A DNA stretch of 64,000 nt from Desulfobacteraceae bacterium UBA2245 (GCA_002347265.1 DDYB01000032.1:139121-203120), one strand, 5' to 3'; shown: positions 34,703 through 44,323, counted from the stretch's first letter. A program made the numbers and translations. The notes: a model not told the origin generated them from the letters alone.

Positions 34703-36370
34703 ATGAAGCAGAAAATTCTTGATATTGTGCTTGCGGCGGCGCATCGTGCCTTGGAAGCCGGAGCGCTTCGATCGTCGGATTTTCCCCCTTTTGAAATCGA
34801 AGAACCCAAACTGGTGCAATTCGGCGACTTTTCAACCAACTTTGCCATGGCGGCGGCGTCCGTCCAGAAGAAGGCGCCCAGAAAGATCGCCGAGGCTATC
34901 GTCAAATACATGGATGACCCGGGCGGCATACTGCAGCGCACTGAAATCGCCGGCCCCGGATTTATCAATTTCTTTATCCGTCCGGATGCATGGTATCCGG
35001 TCTTAAAAACCGTTTACGATCAGGGCAGTGCCTATGGCGCCCGCGATCTTGGAAACGGGCGGAAAGTGCAGGTCGAATTTGTCAGCGCCAATCCCACCGG
35101 TCCGCTGCATGTCGGCCACGGGCGCGGCGCGGTCGTGGGCGATACGGTGGCCAACCTGCTTTCATTTTGCGGCTACGATGTCCAGAAAGAGTACTATATC
35201 AATGACTCGGGACGTCAGATTCGGACCCTGGGCCTGTCGGTCTATCTCAGATACAAAGAACTTTTCGGCCAGGAGGTGAATTTCCCGGCGGACTGCTATC
35301 AGGGCGACTACATTCGGGATATTGCCGCCGATATTCGAAACCGGAATCAGGCCGACCTTCTGAAGATGAAGGAGGAGGATGCGGTCAGCTGGGCGGCCCG
35401 GTATGCGGCTGCCGACATTCTTGAAGGCATTCGGGATGATTTGAAGTCCTTCGGCGTTGGGTTCGACAACTGGTTCAGCGAGCAGAGCCTGTATGACCGA
35501 GGCCGGGTCGAGGCGGCCATGGGCGAATTGCTCTCCAGAAAAATCCTGTACGAACACGACGGCGCCCTGTGGTTCAAGACCAGTGAATACGGGGATGAAA
35601 AGGACCGGGTAGTGGTGAGAACCAATGGCATTACCACCTATTTTGCCTCGGACATTGCCTATCATCTCGACAAATTTGACCGGGGATTTGAGCGGGTCAT
35701 CGATGTCTGGGGCGCCGATCACCACGGTTATATTCCCAGAATGAAGGCGGCGGTCGCAGCCGCGGGCCGTCGAAAAGAGCAGTTCGACGTGATTCTGGTC
35801 CATCTGGTGAATCTGCTCAGAGCCGGTGAGCCGGTGGCCATGTCGACCCGGTCCGGAGAATTTGTCACTCTCAGAGAGGTCGTGAATGAGGTGGGAAAGG
35901 ACGCAGCGCGGTTTATCTTTCTGACCCGCCATTACGAAAGCCCTCTGGATTTCGACCTCGAGGTCGCCAAGCAGAAAACCAACGATAACCCGGTATTTTA
36001 CGTTCAGTATGTACACGCCAGAATCTCGAGCATTCAGCGCAACGCCGCCGAAAGATCCGATCTGCCGCAAGGTGCGTGGGATCAGCAATCCCTTATGCTG
36101 CTTCAGGCGCCCGAAGAAATCCAGCTGATCAAGGCCCTGGCCCGGTATCCGGATGTGGTGCAATCCGCTGCCAGCCTTCTGGAACCGCACCGCATCACGT
36201 TTTATCTGATGGATCTCGCGGCTCTGTTTCACGCGTACTATAACAAACATCGGGTATTGACCGAAGATTCGATGCTGTCGCAAAGCCGTCTGTATCTGGT
36301 AACCGCTGTTCGGAAAGTGATGCGAAACGGCCTTTCACTTCTGGGCGTATCAGCGCCGGAAAAGATGTAG
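34703..36370 (+). CDS. argS: Arginine--tRNA ligase
   Basis: Class I synthetase charging tRNA-Arg; 555 residues from ATG 34703 (a GTG at 34688 is in frame; neither has a strong SD). Add-1 domain for D-loop recognition at the N terminus (KLVQFGDFSTNFAMAAA), the HIGH motif as HVGH at 136-139 in ANPTGPLHVGHGRGA, and the DALR anticodon-binding domain near the end (HRITFYLMDLAALFHAYYNK). As in most ArgRS the KMSKS lysine is displaced (VAMSTRSGEFVTL). It is followed by a SPOR protein and gatCA. Confidence 0.97.
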   Translation: MKQKILDIVLAAAHRALEAGALRSSDFPPFEIEEPKLVQFGDFSTNFAMAAASVQKKAPRKIAEAIVKYMDDPGGILQRTEIAGPGFINFFIRPDAWYPVLKTVYDQGSAYGARDLGNGRKVQVEFVSANPTGPLHVGHGRGAVVGDTVANLLSFCGYDVQKEYYINDSGRQIRTLGLSVYLRYKELFGQEVNFPADCYQGDYIRDIAADIRNRNQADLLKMKEEDAVSWAARYAAADILEGIRDDLKSFGVGFDNWFSEQSLYDRGRVEAAMGELLSRKILYEHDGALWFKTSEYGDEKDRVVVRTNGITTYFASDIAYHLDKFDRGFERVIDVWGADHHGYIPRMKAAVAAAGRRKEQFDVILVHLVNLLRAGEPVAMSTRSGEFVTLREVVNEVGKDAARFIFLTRHYESPLDFDLEVAKQKTNDNPVFYVQYVHARISSIQRNAAERSDLPQGAWDQQSLMLLQAPEEIQLIKALARYPDVVQSAASLLEPHRITFYLMDLAALFHAYYNKHRVLTEDSMLSQSRLYLVTAVRKVMRNGLSLLGVSAPEKM

Positions 36371-36374
36371 AGGC

Positions 36375-37079
36375 ATGCCGTCGATGCCTGAAAACAACCA
36401 ACCTGCTTCAAATCGAAAGCGGTATTATCTTCAGCTCACCGGAAGGGGGGTTGCCGGCCTGTTTCTGGTCATTTTTGGAATTTCGGGGTGGATGTTCTGG
36501 CTCGGCCTGCAGGTGGGCATGGAAAATGCTCCGGTTCGTTTTGATATAGCAAAACTGGAAAAGGAACTGGCATCTCTCAGAGATGCCGTCGACAGGGGAA
36601 AACAAAAAATCTTTAATTCTTCCCTGGAAGCGTCCGCCCAGCGGCCGGAATTGAAATTCTACGAAATACTCAAGGATCCTAAACCCGATGCGGTTCAGAT
36701 CCAGGTCGAGGCAAATAATCTGAAGCCCGAGCCGCCGCCCGAGATCGCAGAAGCACCGAAACCGACTCCGGCTGTGGTTGCGAAACCCGCTTTGGAAAAT
36801 GTGCGGCAGGCATCCGCCCAACAAACACCCTCGGTTTCTGCTGCGGGAATGTCCTATACCATTCAAGTGGCATCTTTAAGAACCTTCGAAGATGCGGATC
36901 AAATGGTTAAACGGCTTCAGAAAAAAGGGTATCCGTCCTTCCAGACCGCCATCGATATCGCCGGAAAGGGCCGGTGGTACCGGGTGCGGGTCGGATCATT
37001 CAAAGACAGGACCGAAGCGCAAAAAACCATGGAGCGTTTGAAAAACGATAAATTTCAGACCATGCTCGTCAAAATATAG
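36375..37079 (+). CDS. SPOR-domain membrane protein
   Basis: 234 residues. One N-terminal membrane helix (about 26-48: VAGLFLVIFGISGWMFWLGL) is followed by a coiled segment, a Pro/Ala/Lys-rich spacer and a C-terminal SPOR domain (SYTIQVASLRTFEDADQMVK to MERLKNDKFQTMLVKI). SPOR domains bind denuded septal peptidoglycan, so a role at the division site, with the domain in the periplasm, is likely. ATG 36384 is an alternative start. Its spot directly after argS looks like an operon, but no functional link is evident. Confidence 0.88.
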   Translation: MPSMPENNQPASNRKRYYLQLTGRGVAGLFLVIFGISGWMFWLGLQVGMENAPVRFDIAKLEKELASLRDAVDRGKQKIFNSSLEASAQRPELKFYEILKDPKPDAVQIQVEANNLKPEPPPEIAEAPKPTPAVVAKPALENVRQASAQQTPSVSAAGMSYTIQVASLRTFEDADQMVKRLQKKGYPSFQTAIDIAGKGRWYRVRVGSFKDRTEAQKTMERLKNDKFQTMLVKI

Positions 37080-37087
37080 GAGAGCTC

Positions 37088-37375
37088 ATGAAAATCAGCA
37101 AGGAAGAGGTTCTGCATGTGGCCAACCTGGCTCATCTCGAATTTGATGAAGCCGAAATCGACCGTTTTTCAGAGCAGGTCGGAAAGATTCTGGAATACGT
37201 TGACGCCTTGAATCAGGTGGATACAACCGGCATTAAACCGACATCCCATGCCATTTTTCTGACCAATGCGTTTCGGGAGGATGTCCCGAAAGCGCATCTT
37301 GACCGGCAGGTCGGACTGGCCAACGCGCCGGAGCAGGAGGACGGATGCTTTCTGACGCCCAGGGTGATCGGATAA
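37088..37375 (+). CDS. gatC: Asp/Glu-tRNA amidotransferase subunit C
   Basis: 95-residue stabilising subunit of GatCAB, which amidates misacylated Glu-tRNA-Gln or Asp-tRNA-Asn. Family signature: ISKEEVLHVANLAHLEFDEA at the N terminus, KILEYVDALNQVDTTGI in the middle and the C-terminal FLTPRVIG. It stands directly before gatA. gatB is not in the window. Confidence 0.95.
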   Translation: MKISKEEVLHVANLAHLEFDEAEIDRFSEQVGKILEYVDALNQVDTTGIKPTSHAIFLTNAFREDVPKAHLDRQVGLANAPEQEDGCFLTPRVIG

Positions 37376-37393
37376 ATGAACGAAGGAACCACG

Positions 37394-38854
37394 ATGAACC
37401 TCTATGAACTGACCATTCACGAAGCCCACCGGCTTTTGCAGGAGAAGCGGATATCGGCGGTGGAGTTGACCCGATCCGTTCTGGGCCGCATTGAAGCGGT
37501 CGAAGGCAGGGTGGACGCCTACCTGACCATTGCTGCCGAAAAAGCGCTGGAGCAGGCCATGGCCGCCGACAAACTTATTGGGGCCGGAGATTCAAGGCCC
37601 TTGACCGGCATCCCGCTGGCTGTCAAAGATGTGATCTGCACCCGGGGTCTTCGGACGACCTGCGCGTCGAAAATCCTTGCGAACTTCGTTCCGCCGTATG
37701 ATGCGACGGTCTCGGAAAAACTTCAGAAGGCCGGCGCCATCTTTCTGGGGAAGGTCAACATGGACGAATTCGCGATGGGATCATCCACCGAAAACTCAGG
37801 CTTCAAACCCACCCGGAATCCCTGGAATCCGGATTACGTGCCCGGAGGATCCAGCGGCGGGTCGGCCGCGGCCGTGGCGGCCGATATGTGCCTGGGCGCG
37901 CTGGGGTCGGATACGGGCGGCTCGATCCGTCAGCCCGCTTCCCATTGCGGCGTGGTGGGCCTGAAGCCCACCTATGGCCGGGTGTCCCGTTACGGGTTGG
38001 TGGCCTATGCCTCGTCTCTGGATCAGATCGGACCGATCACAAAGGATGTGACGGATTGCGCCCTGTTGATGAACGCCATTGCCGGACATGATTCCAAAGA
38101 TTCCACCTCGGTTCCCAGGGAGGTTCCGGACTATTCCCGAAATCTCAAAAACGGCCTGGACGATATCATCGTGGGGCTTCCCAGGGAATACCATGACAGC
38201 GGCGGGCTGGATCCGGACGTTGCCCGGGCGGTTGACAACGCCAAAGCGGTTCTCAAAGACCTCGGCGTCCGATTTACAGATGTTTCGCTGCCGCATACCC
38301 CTTACGCGGTTGCCGCTTACTACGTGATCGCCCCGGCGGAGGCCAGCTCCAACCTGGCCCGGTATGACGGGGTGCGTTTCGGCGTGCGCGACAAATCCTC
38401 GGACAGTCTTCAGGAGATGTTCCGCCGCACCCGGTCCGGTGGATTCGGCGCCGAGGTCAAACGCCGGATCATTCTGGGAACCTATGCGCTGTCGGCCGGT
38501 TACTACGACGCCTATTACGGCAAGGCTTCCCAGGTTCGCACCCTGATCATGGAAGATTTCAAGAAGGCATTTGAAGCCTGCCATGTGCTCCTGTCTCCGG
38601 TTGCCCCGACCCCTGCGTTTAAAATCGGAGAAAACACCGATGATCCGCTGACCATGTATCTGTCCGACATATTTACTATTCCCGCCAACCTTGCCGGCAT
38701 TCCGGGCATGTCGATCCCCTGCGGTTTTTCTTCAAAAGGCCTGCCCATCGGGCTGCAGCTTATGGCCAGGCATTTTGATGAAGACACTCTGTTTAAAGTA
38801 GGATACAATTTTGAACAGGCCAGTGATTTTCACGATAAAAAACCAATGCTTTAG
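37394..38854 (+). CDS. gatA: Asp/Glu-tRNA amidotransferase subunit A
   Basis: Amidase-signature enzyme that frees ammonia from glutamine for the amidotransferase. It has 486 residues from ATG 37394, with AAGGA just upstream; ATG 37376 is also in frame. Catalytic triad: Lys in IPLAVKDVICT, cis-Ser in GGSSGGSAAAVAA and Ser in GSDTGGSIRQPASHCG. Because this genome also carries glnS (46892), GatCAB here may act mainly on Asp-tRNA-Asn. This is inference; no Asn synthetase data are in view. Confidence 0.97.
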   Translation: MNLYELTIHEAHRLLQEKRISAVELTRSVLGRIEAVEGRVDAYLTIAAEKALEQAMAADKLIGAGDSRPLTGIPLAVKDVICTRGLRTTCASKILANFVPPYDATVSEKLQKAGAIFLGKVNMDEFAMGSSTENSGFKPTRNPWNPDYVPGGSSGGSAAAVAADMCLGALGSDTGGSIRQPASHCGVVGLKPTYGRVSRYGLVAYASSLDQIGPITKDVTDCALLMNAIAGHDSKDSTSVPREVPDYSRNLKNGLDDIIVGLPREYHDSGGLDPDVARAVDNAKAVLKDLGVRFTDVSLPHTPYAVAAYYVIAPAEASSNLARYDGVRFGVRDKSSDSLQEMFRRTRSGGFGAEVKRRIILGTYALSAGYYDAYYGKASQVRTLIMEDFKKAFEACHVLLSPVAPTPAFKIGENTDDPLTMYLSDIFTIPANLAGIPGMSIPCGFSSKGLPIGLQLMARHFDEDTLFKVGYNFEQASDFHDKKPML

Positions 38855-38863
38855 GAGGTTGAC

Positions 38864-39040
38864 ATGCAAAAACCGCAAGGCGAAGACATGAGAAAAGCCG
38901 TGAAATGGATCGGTGAGCTGCGCGAAGCGAATCCCAAGGAAAACCTCAATGCCCTGATTGAAAAAGCGAGCGTTCAGTTCGGCCTGAGTCCAAAGGATTC
39001 AGAATTCCTGATCCGGTTTTTTACCGAAGAAAAACCATAG
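38864..39040 (+). CDS. Small uncharacterised protein, 58 residues
   Basis: ATG 38864 is preceded by a near-perfect TAGGAGGT (38852-38858) that overlaps the gatA stop, so it is very likely translated. The product is helical and highly charged (MRKAVKWIGELREANPKEN, then ALIEKASVQFGLSPKDSEF and LIRFFTEEKP). No cysteine, signal or membrane segment is seen. No family is recognised. It sits 20 bases before mutL in the gatCA-mutL run. Confidence 0.75.
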   Translation: MQKPQGEDMRKAVKWIGELREANPKENLNALIEKASVQFGLSPKDSEFLIRFFTEEKP

Positions 39041-39060
39041 CGCACAAGACGGGGCCGGAC

Positions 39061-40788
39061 GTGACCGTAATTAGAATTCTGTCGGAAATGGTTTCCAACA
39101 GGATCGCTGCCGGCGAGGTCGTTGAACGCCCGGCTTCCGTGGTCAAGGAACTGGTCGAAAACGCGCTGGACGCCGGAAGCTCAAGGATCGTTGTTGCGGT
39201 GGAAAAGGGCGGCCGGACCCTGATCGAGATATCCGACAACGGGACCGGCATGCAGCCCGACGACGCCCTGCTTTGCATCGAGCGCTACGCCACCAGCAAA
39301 CTTCAAACCGAAGCGGATCTTTTTTCCATCAAGACGCTTGGCTTTCGAGGAGAGGCCCTGCCCAGCATTGCCGCCGTATCCAGGTTTTCCCTGACCACCC
39401 GGCACAAAAGCAGGGAAACCGGAACGCGGATCGAAATCCAGGGGGGAAAGATTCAGTCGGTTACCGAGACCGGCGCGGCGCCGGGAACCCTGATCGCTGT
39501 CCGCAACCTGTTTTACAATGTTCCGGCGCGCCGAAAATTTCTCAAAACCACTGCCACGGAAATGGCCCATATTTCCGATACCGTCGCCGGCATCGCCCTG
39601 GGCTGGCCCGGGGTCCATTTCCAGCTCTTCCACAATGGAAAACTCATCAAAAACTGGGCGCCCGCATCCGCGCAGGACCGCATTGCCGACGTGCTGGGAA
39701 ACGCTCTGGGCGATGGGCTGATTCCAGTTCAATCAGAAGATTCACAGCTCCGCTTTTCAGGATGGATCTCATCGCCGGGCCTCGTTCGAAGCACTCCGGA
39801 CGCCATCTATGTTTACGTCAACGGCAGGCGGGTTTATGACCGCATGATCCGGCATGCCCTGCTGGAAGGTTTCCGGGGAAGGCTGCTCAAGGGGCGGTTT
39901 CCGGCCGCCGTATTATTTGTCTGCATTCCCTGCGATCAGGTGGATGTCAATGTGCATCCCACCAAACATGAAGTGCGGTTTGCAGCTCAGGAGATCGTTC
40001 ACCAATCGGTTGCCGGGACAATCGCCCATGCCTTGAAAACCAGGGACCTGGCCGGTTGGAAAAGTCCGGCGTTTTCTGAGCGGCATCGCCCGGCGGTTAT
40101 GGACCCCCCCCCTGCCTGTCGTCCGCCCGAATCGGCCCCGAAACTTTTTGAAATCGATTCACCGGCGGCATCCGCTTCCGATACGCCGTGCCCCGGGCTG
40201 TGGCCGAAGAAGCGTTTCGGCGATCTGCGCATCATCGGACAGCTTCATGACACCTACATTCTCTGTGAAGCCGGGCACGAACTGATCCTCATCGACCAGC
40301 ACGCGGCTCATGAGCGGATATTGTTTGAAAAGCTGCAAGCCAGGGACATCGGACCTTCCCAGAAGCTTCTGATTCCCGAAACCGTTGATCTGGGGTACCG
40401 CCAGGCCGCGTCAATAGAAAAGCTGATCCCTGAACTGCGATCCAGGGGAATTGAAATCGAGGCCTTCGGCGGCACGACCTTTTTGGTCTCGGCTGTTCCG
40501 CAGTTTCTCGGTCTGGAAGAAATTCAACCCCTGATTGTCGACCTGGCCGAAACCATGTCCGCTCTCGGGGTTTCGGCCGACCTCGCCGCGCTCCAGGACC
40601 GCTTTCTGGCGTCCATGGCATGCCACGGCGCCATCAGGGCCGGCCAGCGGCTGAATGATGAAGAGGCGCGGATGCTGCTCCGGCAACTGGACGACTGCAA
40701 AACTCCGGCCCACTGTCCTCATGGACGGCCCACATGGATCAGCTGGGACCTCAAATCCATTGAAAGATCCTTCAAGCGCATCGTTTAG
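39061..40788 (+). CDS. mutL: DNA mismatch repair protein MutL
   Basis: 575-residue GHKL ATPase that links MutS to strand removal. N-terminal ATPase motifs: NRIAAGEVVERPASVVKELV, DNGTGM, TLGFRGEALPSIAAVS. The C-terminal domain keeps the endonuclease motif DQHAxxExxxxE (DQHAAHERILFE), ACHGAIRAGQ and CPHGRPT, so this is a nicking-type MutL, as expected in organisms without MutH. The start is GTG 39061. The proline-rich linker (about 340-375) is short. It is followed directly by thiD. Confidence 0.96.
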   Translation: MTVIRILSEMVSNRIAAGEVVERPASVVKELVENALDAGSSRIVVAVEKGGRTLIEISDNGTGMQPDDALLCIERYATSKLQTEADLFSIKTLGFRGEALPSIAAVSRFSLTTRHKSRETGTRIEIQGGKIQSVTETGAAPGTLIAVRNLFYNVPARRKFLKTTATEMAHISDTVAGIALGWPGVHFQLFHNGKLIKNWAPASAQDRIADVLGNALGDGLIPVQSEDSQLRFSGWISSPGLVRSTPDAIYVYVNGRRVYDRMIRHALLEGFRGRLLKGRFPAAVLFVCIPCDQVDVNVHPTKHEVRFAAQEIVHQSVAGTIAHALKTRDLAGWKSPAFSERHRPAVMDPPPACRPPESAPKLFEIDSPAASASDTPCPGLWPKKRFGDLRIIGQLHDTYILCEAGHELILIDQHAAHERILFEKLQARDIGPSQKLLIPETVDLGYRQAASIEKLIPELRSRGIEIEAFGGTTFLVSAVPQFLGLEEIQPLIVDLAETMSALGVSADLAALQDRFLASMACHGAIRAGQRLNDEEARMLLRQLDDCKTPAHCPHGRPTWISWDLKSIERSFKRIV

Positions 40789-40825
40789 CGATGCTGCGAA
40801 CCTTTTCAGGAAGGCGGAAGATATC

Positions 40826-41629
40826 ATGAAAAACGCATTGACCATCGCGGGATCGGACAGCAGCGGGGGCGCCGGCATTCAGGCCGACCTCAAAACCTTT
40901 TCCGCCCACGGCGTGTTCGGCATGAGCGTGATCACGGCCGTGACCGCCCAGAACACGCAGGGGGTATCGGCCGTTCAGGATATTCTGCCGGAAATCATTC
41001 TCCGACAGATCGAGGCTGTTTTTGAGGATATCCGGGTGGATGCCGTCAAGATCGGAATGGCCTCCCGGATTGAAACCATCGAGGCCATTGCCGAGGGCCT
41101 GAAAAAATACAACCCTCAAATCGTGGTTCTGGATCCGGTCATGGTGTCCAAAAGCGGATACCATCTGCTCGATCCCTCGGCAAAAGACGCTCTGATCGAA
41201 CGCCTGATTCCTCTGGCGACCCTGGTTACGCCGAACATTCCCGAGGCCGAGGCGATCGCCGGAATCGGCATTCGGAATCCTCAGGACATGGAAATTGCGG
41301 CCCGAAAGATTTTTTCCATGGGACCCCGGCAGGTGCTGATCAAGGGAGGTCACCTGGACGGCGCGGCCATTGATATTCTTTTTGACGGAACCCGGTTCAA
41401 ACGCTTTACGGCCCAAAGACTTCAAACGCAAAATACGCATGGAACCGGCTGCACCCTGTCTTCGGCCATCGCATCCAATCTGGCAAAGGGAGACGGAATT
41501 GCGCTGGCCGTGGAAAAAGCCAAATCCTACATCACCGCCGCCATCGCTCACGGGCTTTCGATCGGAAAGGGCGCCGGACCGGTGCACCATTTCTACGAAC
41601 TTTATCAAAAAGCGGGATACCTTCAATGA
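40826..41629 (+). CDS. thiD: Hydroxymethylpyrimidine/phosphomethylpyrimidine kinase
   Basis: Phosphorylates HMP and HMP-P for thiamine synthesis; ribokinase fold. 267 residues: ALTIAGSDSSGGAGIQADLK at the N terminus, VLDPVMVSKSGYHLL, TPNIPEAEAIAGI and the ATP/anion-hole motif NTHGTGCTLSSAIASNLAKG. The start is ATG 40826, with AGGAAGG upstream. It overlaps thiM by four bases (ATGA). No TPP riboswitch is seen ahead of the pair. Confidence 0.96.
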   Translation: MKNALTIAGSDSSGGAGIQADLKTFSAHGVFGMSVITAVTAQNTQGVSAVQDILPEIILRQIEAVFEDIRVDAVKIGMASRIETIEAIAEGLKKYNPQIVVLDPVMVSKSGYHLLDPSAKDALIERLIPLATLVTPNIPEAEAIAGIGIRNPQDMEIAARKIFSMGPRQVLIKGGHLDGAAIDILFDGTRFKRFTAQRLQTQNTHGTGCTLSSAIASNLAKGDGIALAVEKAKSYITAAIAHGLSIGKGAGPVHHFYELYQKAGYLQ

Positions 41630-42489
41630 ATACGATCGATTGCCCAACCGGAGGCAGCGAGAACCCGACCGACGCCATATGCCGGGCCCTGGCCCGGGTG
41701 CGCCGGAATACGCCGCTGATTCATCACATCACCAATTACGTCACCGCGAACGGCTGCGCCAACGCCGTGATTGCGCTGGGCGGATCGCCGGTGATGGCCG
41801 ACGATGCGGGAGAGGTTGAAGAAATGGTTTCCATGGCCTCGGCTCTGGTACTGAATATCGGCACCCTGAACGCCAGAACCGTTCAATCCATGATGCTGGC
41901 GGGCAGAAAAGCCAATGACCTTCGCATTCCGATTGTTCTGGATCCGGTGGGGGCCGGCGCCACCTCGCTGCGGACCCGCACGGCCCATCAGCTCGTCGAC
42001 GCCCTGCATCCGGTCGTCATTCGCGGCAACATGAGCGAGATCAAATCCCTTGCAGGGCTGGACGTCAGAACCCGGGGGGTGGACTCAACGGCCGGCCTGG
42101 AAGACGCCGAGACAGTGGCGCAAAGCCTTTCCGAAAAACTCGAGTGCGTGATCGCCATTACCGGAAGAATTGATTTCGTGGCGTTTGAAAAACGGATTTG
42201 CGTGATCCGGAACGGGCATGAAATGCTGTCTCAGATCACCGGCGCCGGGTGCATGACGACCTCTCTGGTGGGAACCTGTCTCGGCGCTGTCAAGGATCCA
42301 TGGGTCGCGGCTGCTGCGGGAATTGTTTGCATGGGCGTTGCCGGAGAACTGGCGCACGAGCAGCTTCAAAGCCATGAAGGCCCCGGAACCTTCAAGGCCC
42401 GCCTGCTGGACTGCATTTTCAGACTGACCCCGGAGATCCTGAAAGCATCGGCGCGCATCGAATTCAGTGGTGATTTACTGGGTGTCTGA
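41626..42489 (+). CDS. thiM: Hydroxyethylthiazole kinase
   Basis: Salvages the thiazole moiety of thiamine. 287 residues: PLIHHITNYVTANGCANAVI, ALGGSPVMADDAGEVEEM, LDPVGAGATSLRT and the catalytic-Cys/anion-hole segment ITGAGCMTTSLVGT. With thiD it forms a small salvage operon; thiE is not nearby. Its 3' end overlaps the convergent FG-GAP gene by 15 bases. Confidence 0.95.
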   Translation: MNTIDCPTGGSENPTDAICRALARVRRNTPLIHHITNYVTANGCANAVIALGGSPVMADDAGEVEEMVSMASALVLNIGTLNARTVQSMMLAGRKANDLRIPIVLDPVGAGATSLRTRTAHQLVDALHPVVIRGNMSEIKSLAGLDVRTRGVDSTAGLEDAETVAQSLSEKLECVIAITGRIDFVAFEKRICVIRNGHEMLSQITGAGCMTTSLVGTCLGAVKDPWVAAAAGIVCMGVAGELAHEQLQSHEGPGTFKARLLDCIFRLTPEILKASARIEFSGDLLGV

Positions 42490-44139
42490 ATTCGGCTGAG
42501 CCGGCTGAAACTGCTGAGACGCGATAAAGCTTCTAGAATCCGTCAAAGCGGTTCCCGTCTTTGACACCACGGAAAAAACGAGTTCCGGCTTTCCGTCATT
42601 GTCCATATCGGCGATGGCGTAATCGCTGATATACCCCGGCACTTCCTGGGTCTTCCATTTCAGACGCATGCCCAGTTGATTCCACTCCATGCACGCGATG
42701 TGACCGGCCTTGAATATCCGGATGCGGGACAGCAACCGGCCAGTGGCCTCCTTGTTATTGACCGCGATCACATCGTTTTTGCCGTCCCCATCCACATCGT
42801 GGATAAAAAGCCGGGGGGACAGATAGGTCCGCTCAAATTCCTTGTAGGCGCCGATTGATCCGCTTGAGGCGTTTCTCGTATCAATGTAAGCCATGCTGCC
42901 GCCGTAGGCCTCGGCGCTGGTCCACTGATCCTCTCCCGCATCGTCGAAGATCTTGATCAGGTCGTCCTTTGTAAAAGCGGCCACCGCCCTGCGGCCGGAA
43001 TTCAGCGCGTCGCCCAGGGCAAACCCGTAAACGGAAACATTTCTGGGAACCGGCGCCCGGTCAAGCTCGACATAGCTTCCCTGGCGGTACTCGAGTTCGT
43101 AAATGCCGGGCTGGAAAACATCGGACATGCTCCGTTTCTGGCCGAAGAGCACGGGCCCGCGGTCCGGAACGGCCGTCACCCGGAAATACCATCCCTGGTT
43201 GTCCGCGATCCGGACCAGGGCGGACTTGTCCCACTCGAGCACAAAAGAATTGAGCCGGGTCGTCCGCGTGGAATATCGGGTGACGAATATTTCCGCTTTT
43301 CCGTTGCCGTTGATGTCGGCGACATCCACGCCGAGAAAATGCTGCTCGCCCTTGAACGGAAGCTCGGCCACCTTGGCGAATTTTCCCCCGGAAAGCCGGT
43401 AAACGAACAGGGTCTGGTCGGCCATGAAAACGGTTTCGTTCCTGCCGTCTCCGGTCACATCCCCGATGGCCATTCCTGAAATCACATTGTTAAAGGCGTG
43501 GCTGCGCCAGATTTTTCCCATAAGGGGCTTCTCCCCGGCGAAAAACGCACCCGACTCGAGGGTTCCCTGCTCCTGACTCCAAAGGGCGTCCGGATGCATG
43601 CGGCTGTCCGTACCCTGGGACGCCTGGGCTGCCGCCGGCTGGTCAACGCCGGTTTTGCGGCCGAACACCGTTTCATTGACCTGGGCGGCAAACTGGTTGA
43701 TATGGGAGATCGCATCGCTGGGGCTGGTCCCCGCCTGGCTGAAGGTGACCAGATCCTTCTGCCCGGCCGTTTCCGCAAACCGTGCATCCGTGCTGATGGC
43801 ATCGCCGAAAACCGTTACGCTTCCGTAGACCACGTAATCAGCGGATGCCTTGCGTCCCAGATCAACGGCGCTTTCCAGGTTCACGGGGCCGGAAAGTCCC
43901 TCGACCGCCCGAAAGGCGGTTTCCCGGTCCAGAACCTTCACGCGGTCTTCGAAGGTCAGACGCGAGGAAAGCATATCCAGAATGCCCCGCTGCAGAAAGG
44001 TCAGGTCCTCGGCCGAATTCATGGAAAGCGGCAGAACCAGAACCTGTCTGGCAGGCTCGGCAGAGGCGGGCCCGCAAAAAAAACCCCACAACAGCAAAAG
44101 GGGGAAAATGAGCTTCAAAAAATATGAAATGGGTTTCAA
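42475..44139 (-). CDS. Exported FG-GAP/VCBS-repeat protein with TolB-N/FlgO-like domain
   Basis: 554 residues from a TTG at 44139, which has AGGAGAAG (44146-44153) 6 bases upstream and gives a clean signal peptide (LIFPLLLLWGFFCGPASA). ATG 44223 further upstream has no SD and would bury the signal. After cleavage comes a domain like those of FlgO/TolB-N proteins (VLVLPLSMNSAEDLTFLQRG to SADYVVYGSVTVFG). A beta-propeller-like region follows, with four calcium-type FG-GAP loops: DVTGDGRNE, DINGNGKAE, DVDGDGKND and DMDNDGKPE. Probably periplasmic or outer-membrane-associated; ligand unknown. Divergent from the porin. Confidence 0.82.
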   Translation of the reverse strand: MKPISYFLKLIFPLLLLWGFFCGPASAEPARQVLVLPLSMNSAEDLTFLQRGILDMLSSRLTFEDRVKVLDRETAFRAVEGLSGPVNLESAVDLGRKASADYVVYGSVTVFGDAISTDARFAETAGQKDLVTFSQAGTSPSDAISHINQFAAQVNETVFGRKTGVDQPAAAQASQGTDSRMHPDALWSQEQGTLESGAFFAGEKPLMGKIWRSHAFNNVISGMAIGDVTGDGRNETVFMADQTLFVYRLSGGKFAKVAELPFKGEQHFLGVDVADINGNGKAEIFVTRYSTRTTRLNSFVLEWDKSALVRIADNQGWYFRVTAVPDRGPVLFGQKRSMSDVFQPGIYELEYRQGSYVELDRAPVPRNVSVYGFALGDALNSGRRAVAAFTKDDLIKIFDDAGEDQWTSAEAYGGSMAYIDTRNASSGSIGAYKEFERTYLSPRLFIHDVDGDGKNDVIAVNNKEATGRLLSRIRIFKAGHIACMEWNQLGMRLKWKTQEVPGYISDYAIADMDNDGKPELVFSVVSKTGTALTDSRSFIASQQFQPAQPNSDTQ

Positions 44140-44294
44140 TTGAATCTTCTCCTGATTATTAAAGTGCCTGGACAACCGGCCGGCATTTCGGCTGAAAATT
44201 TTTCTTATCATGATGAAAATCATATGAAAAGATTTATTTCAGAACCGTTGTTAACCGGTTGGTTCATTTTTTATCGGCGGATTGACGAAAATGC

Positions 44295-44323
44295 TTGACT
44301 TGAAGATTTTCCATTGTTAATAG
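44295..44323 (+). promoter_or_regulatory. Possible promoter of the porin gene
   Basis: TTGACT (44295-44300), 17-base spacer, TAATAG (44318-44323), about 90 bases before the ATG. The -10 is weak. The long leader between it and the gene has a perfect SD (AAGGAGGAAG) near 44396-44405. Confidence 0.35.

Noticed and set aside
40789..40825. TPP riboswitch before thiD-thiM
   Set aside because: Only 37 bases separate mutL and thiD, too short for a THI element.
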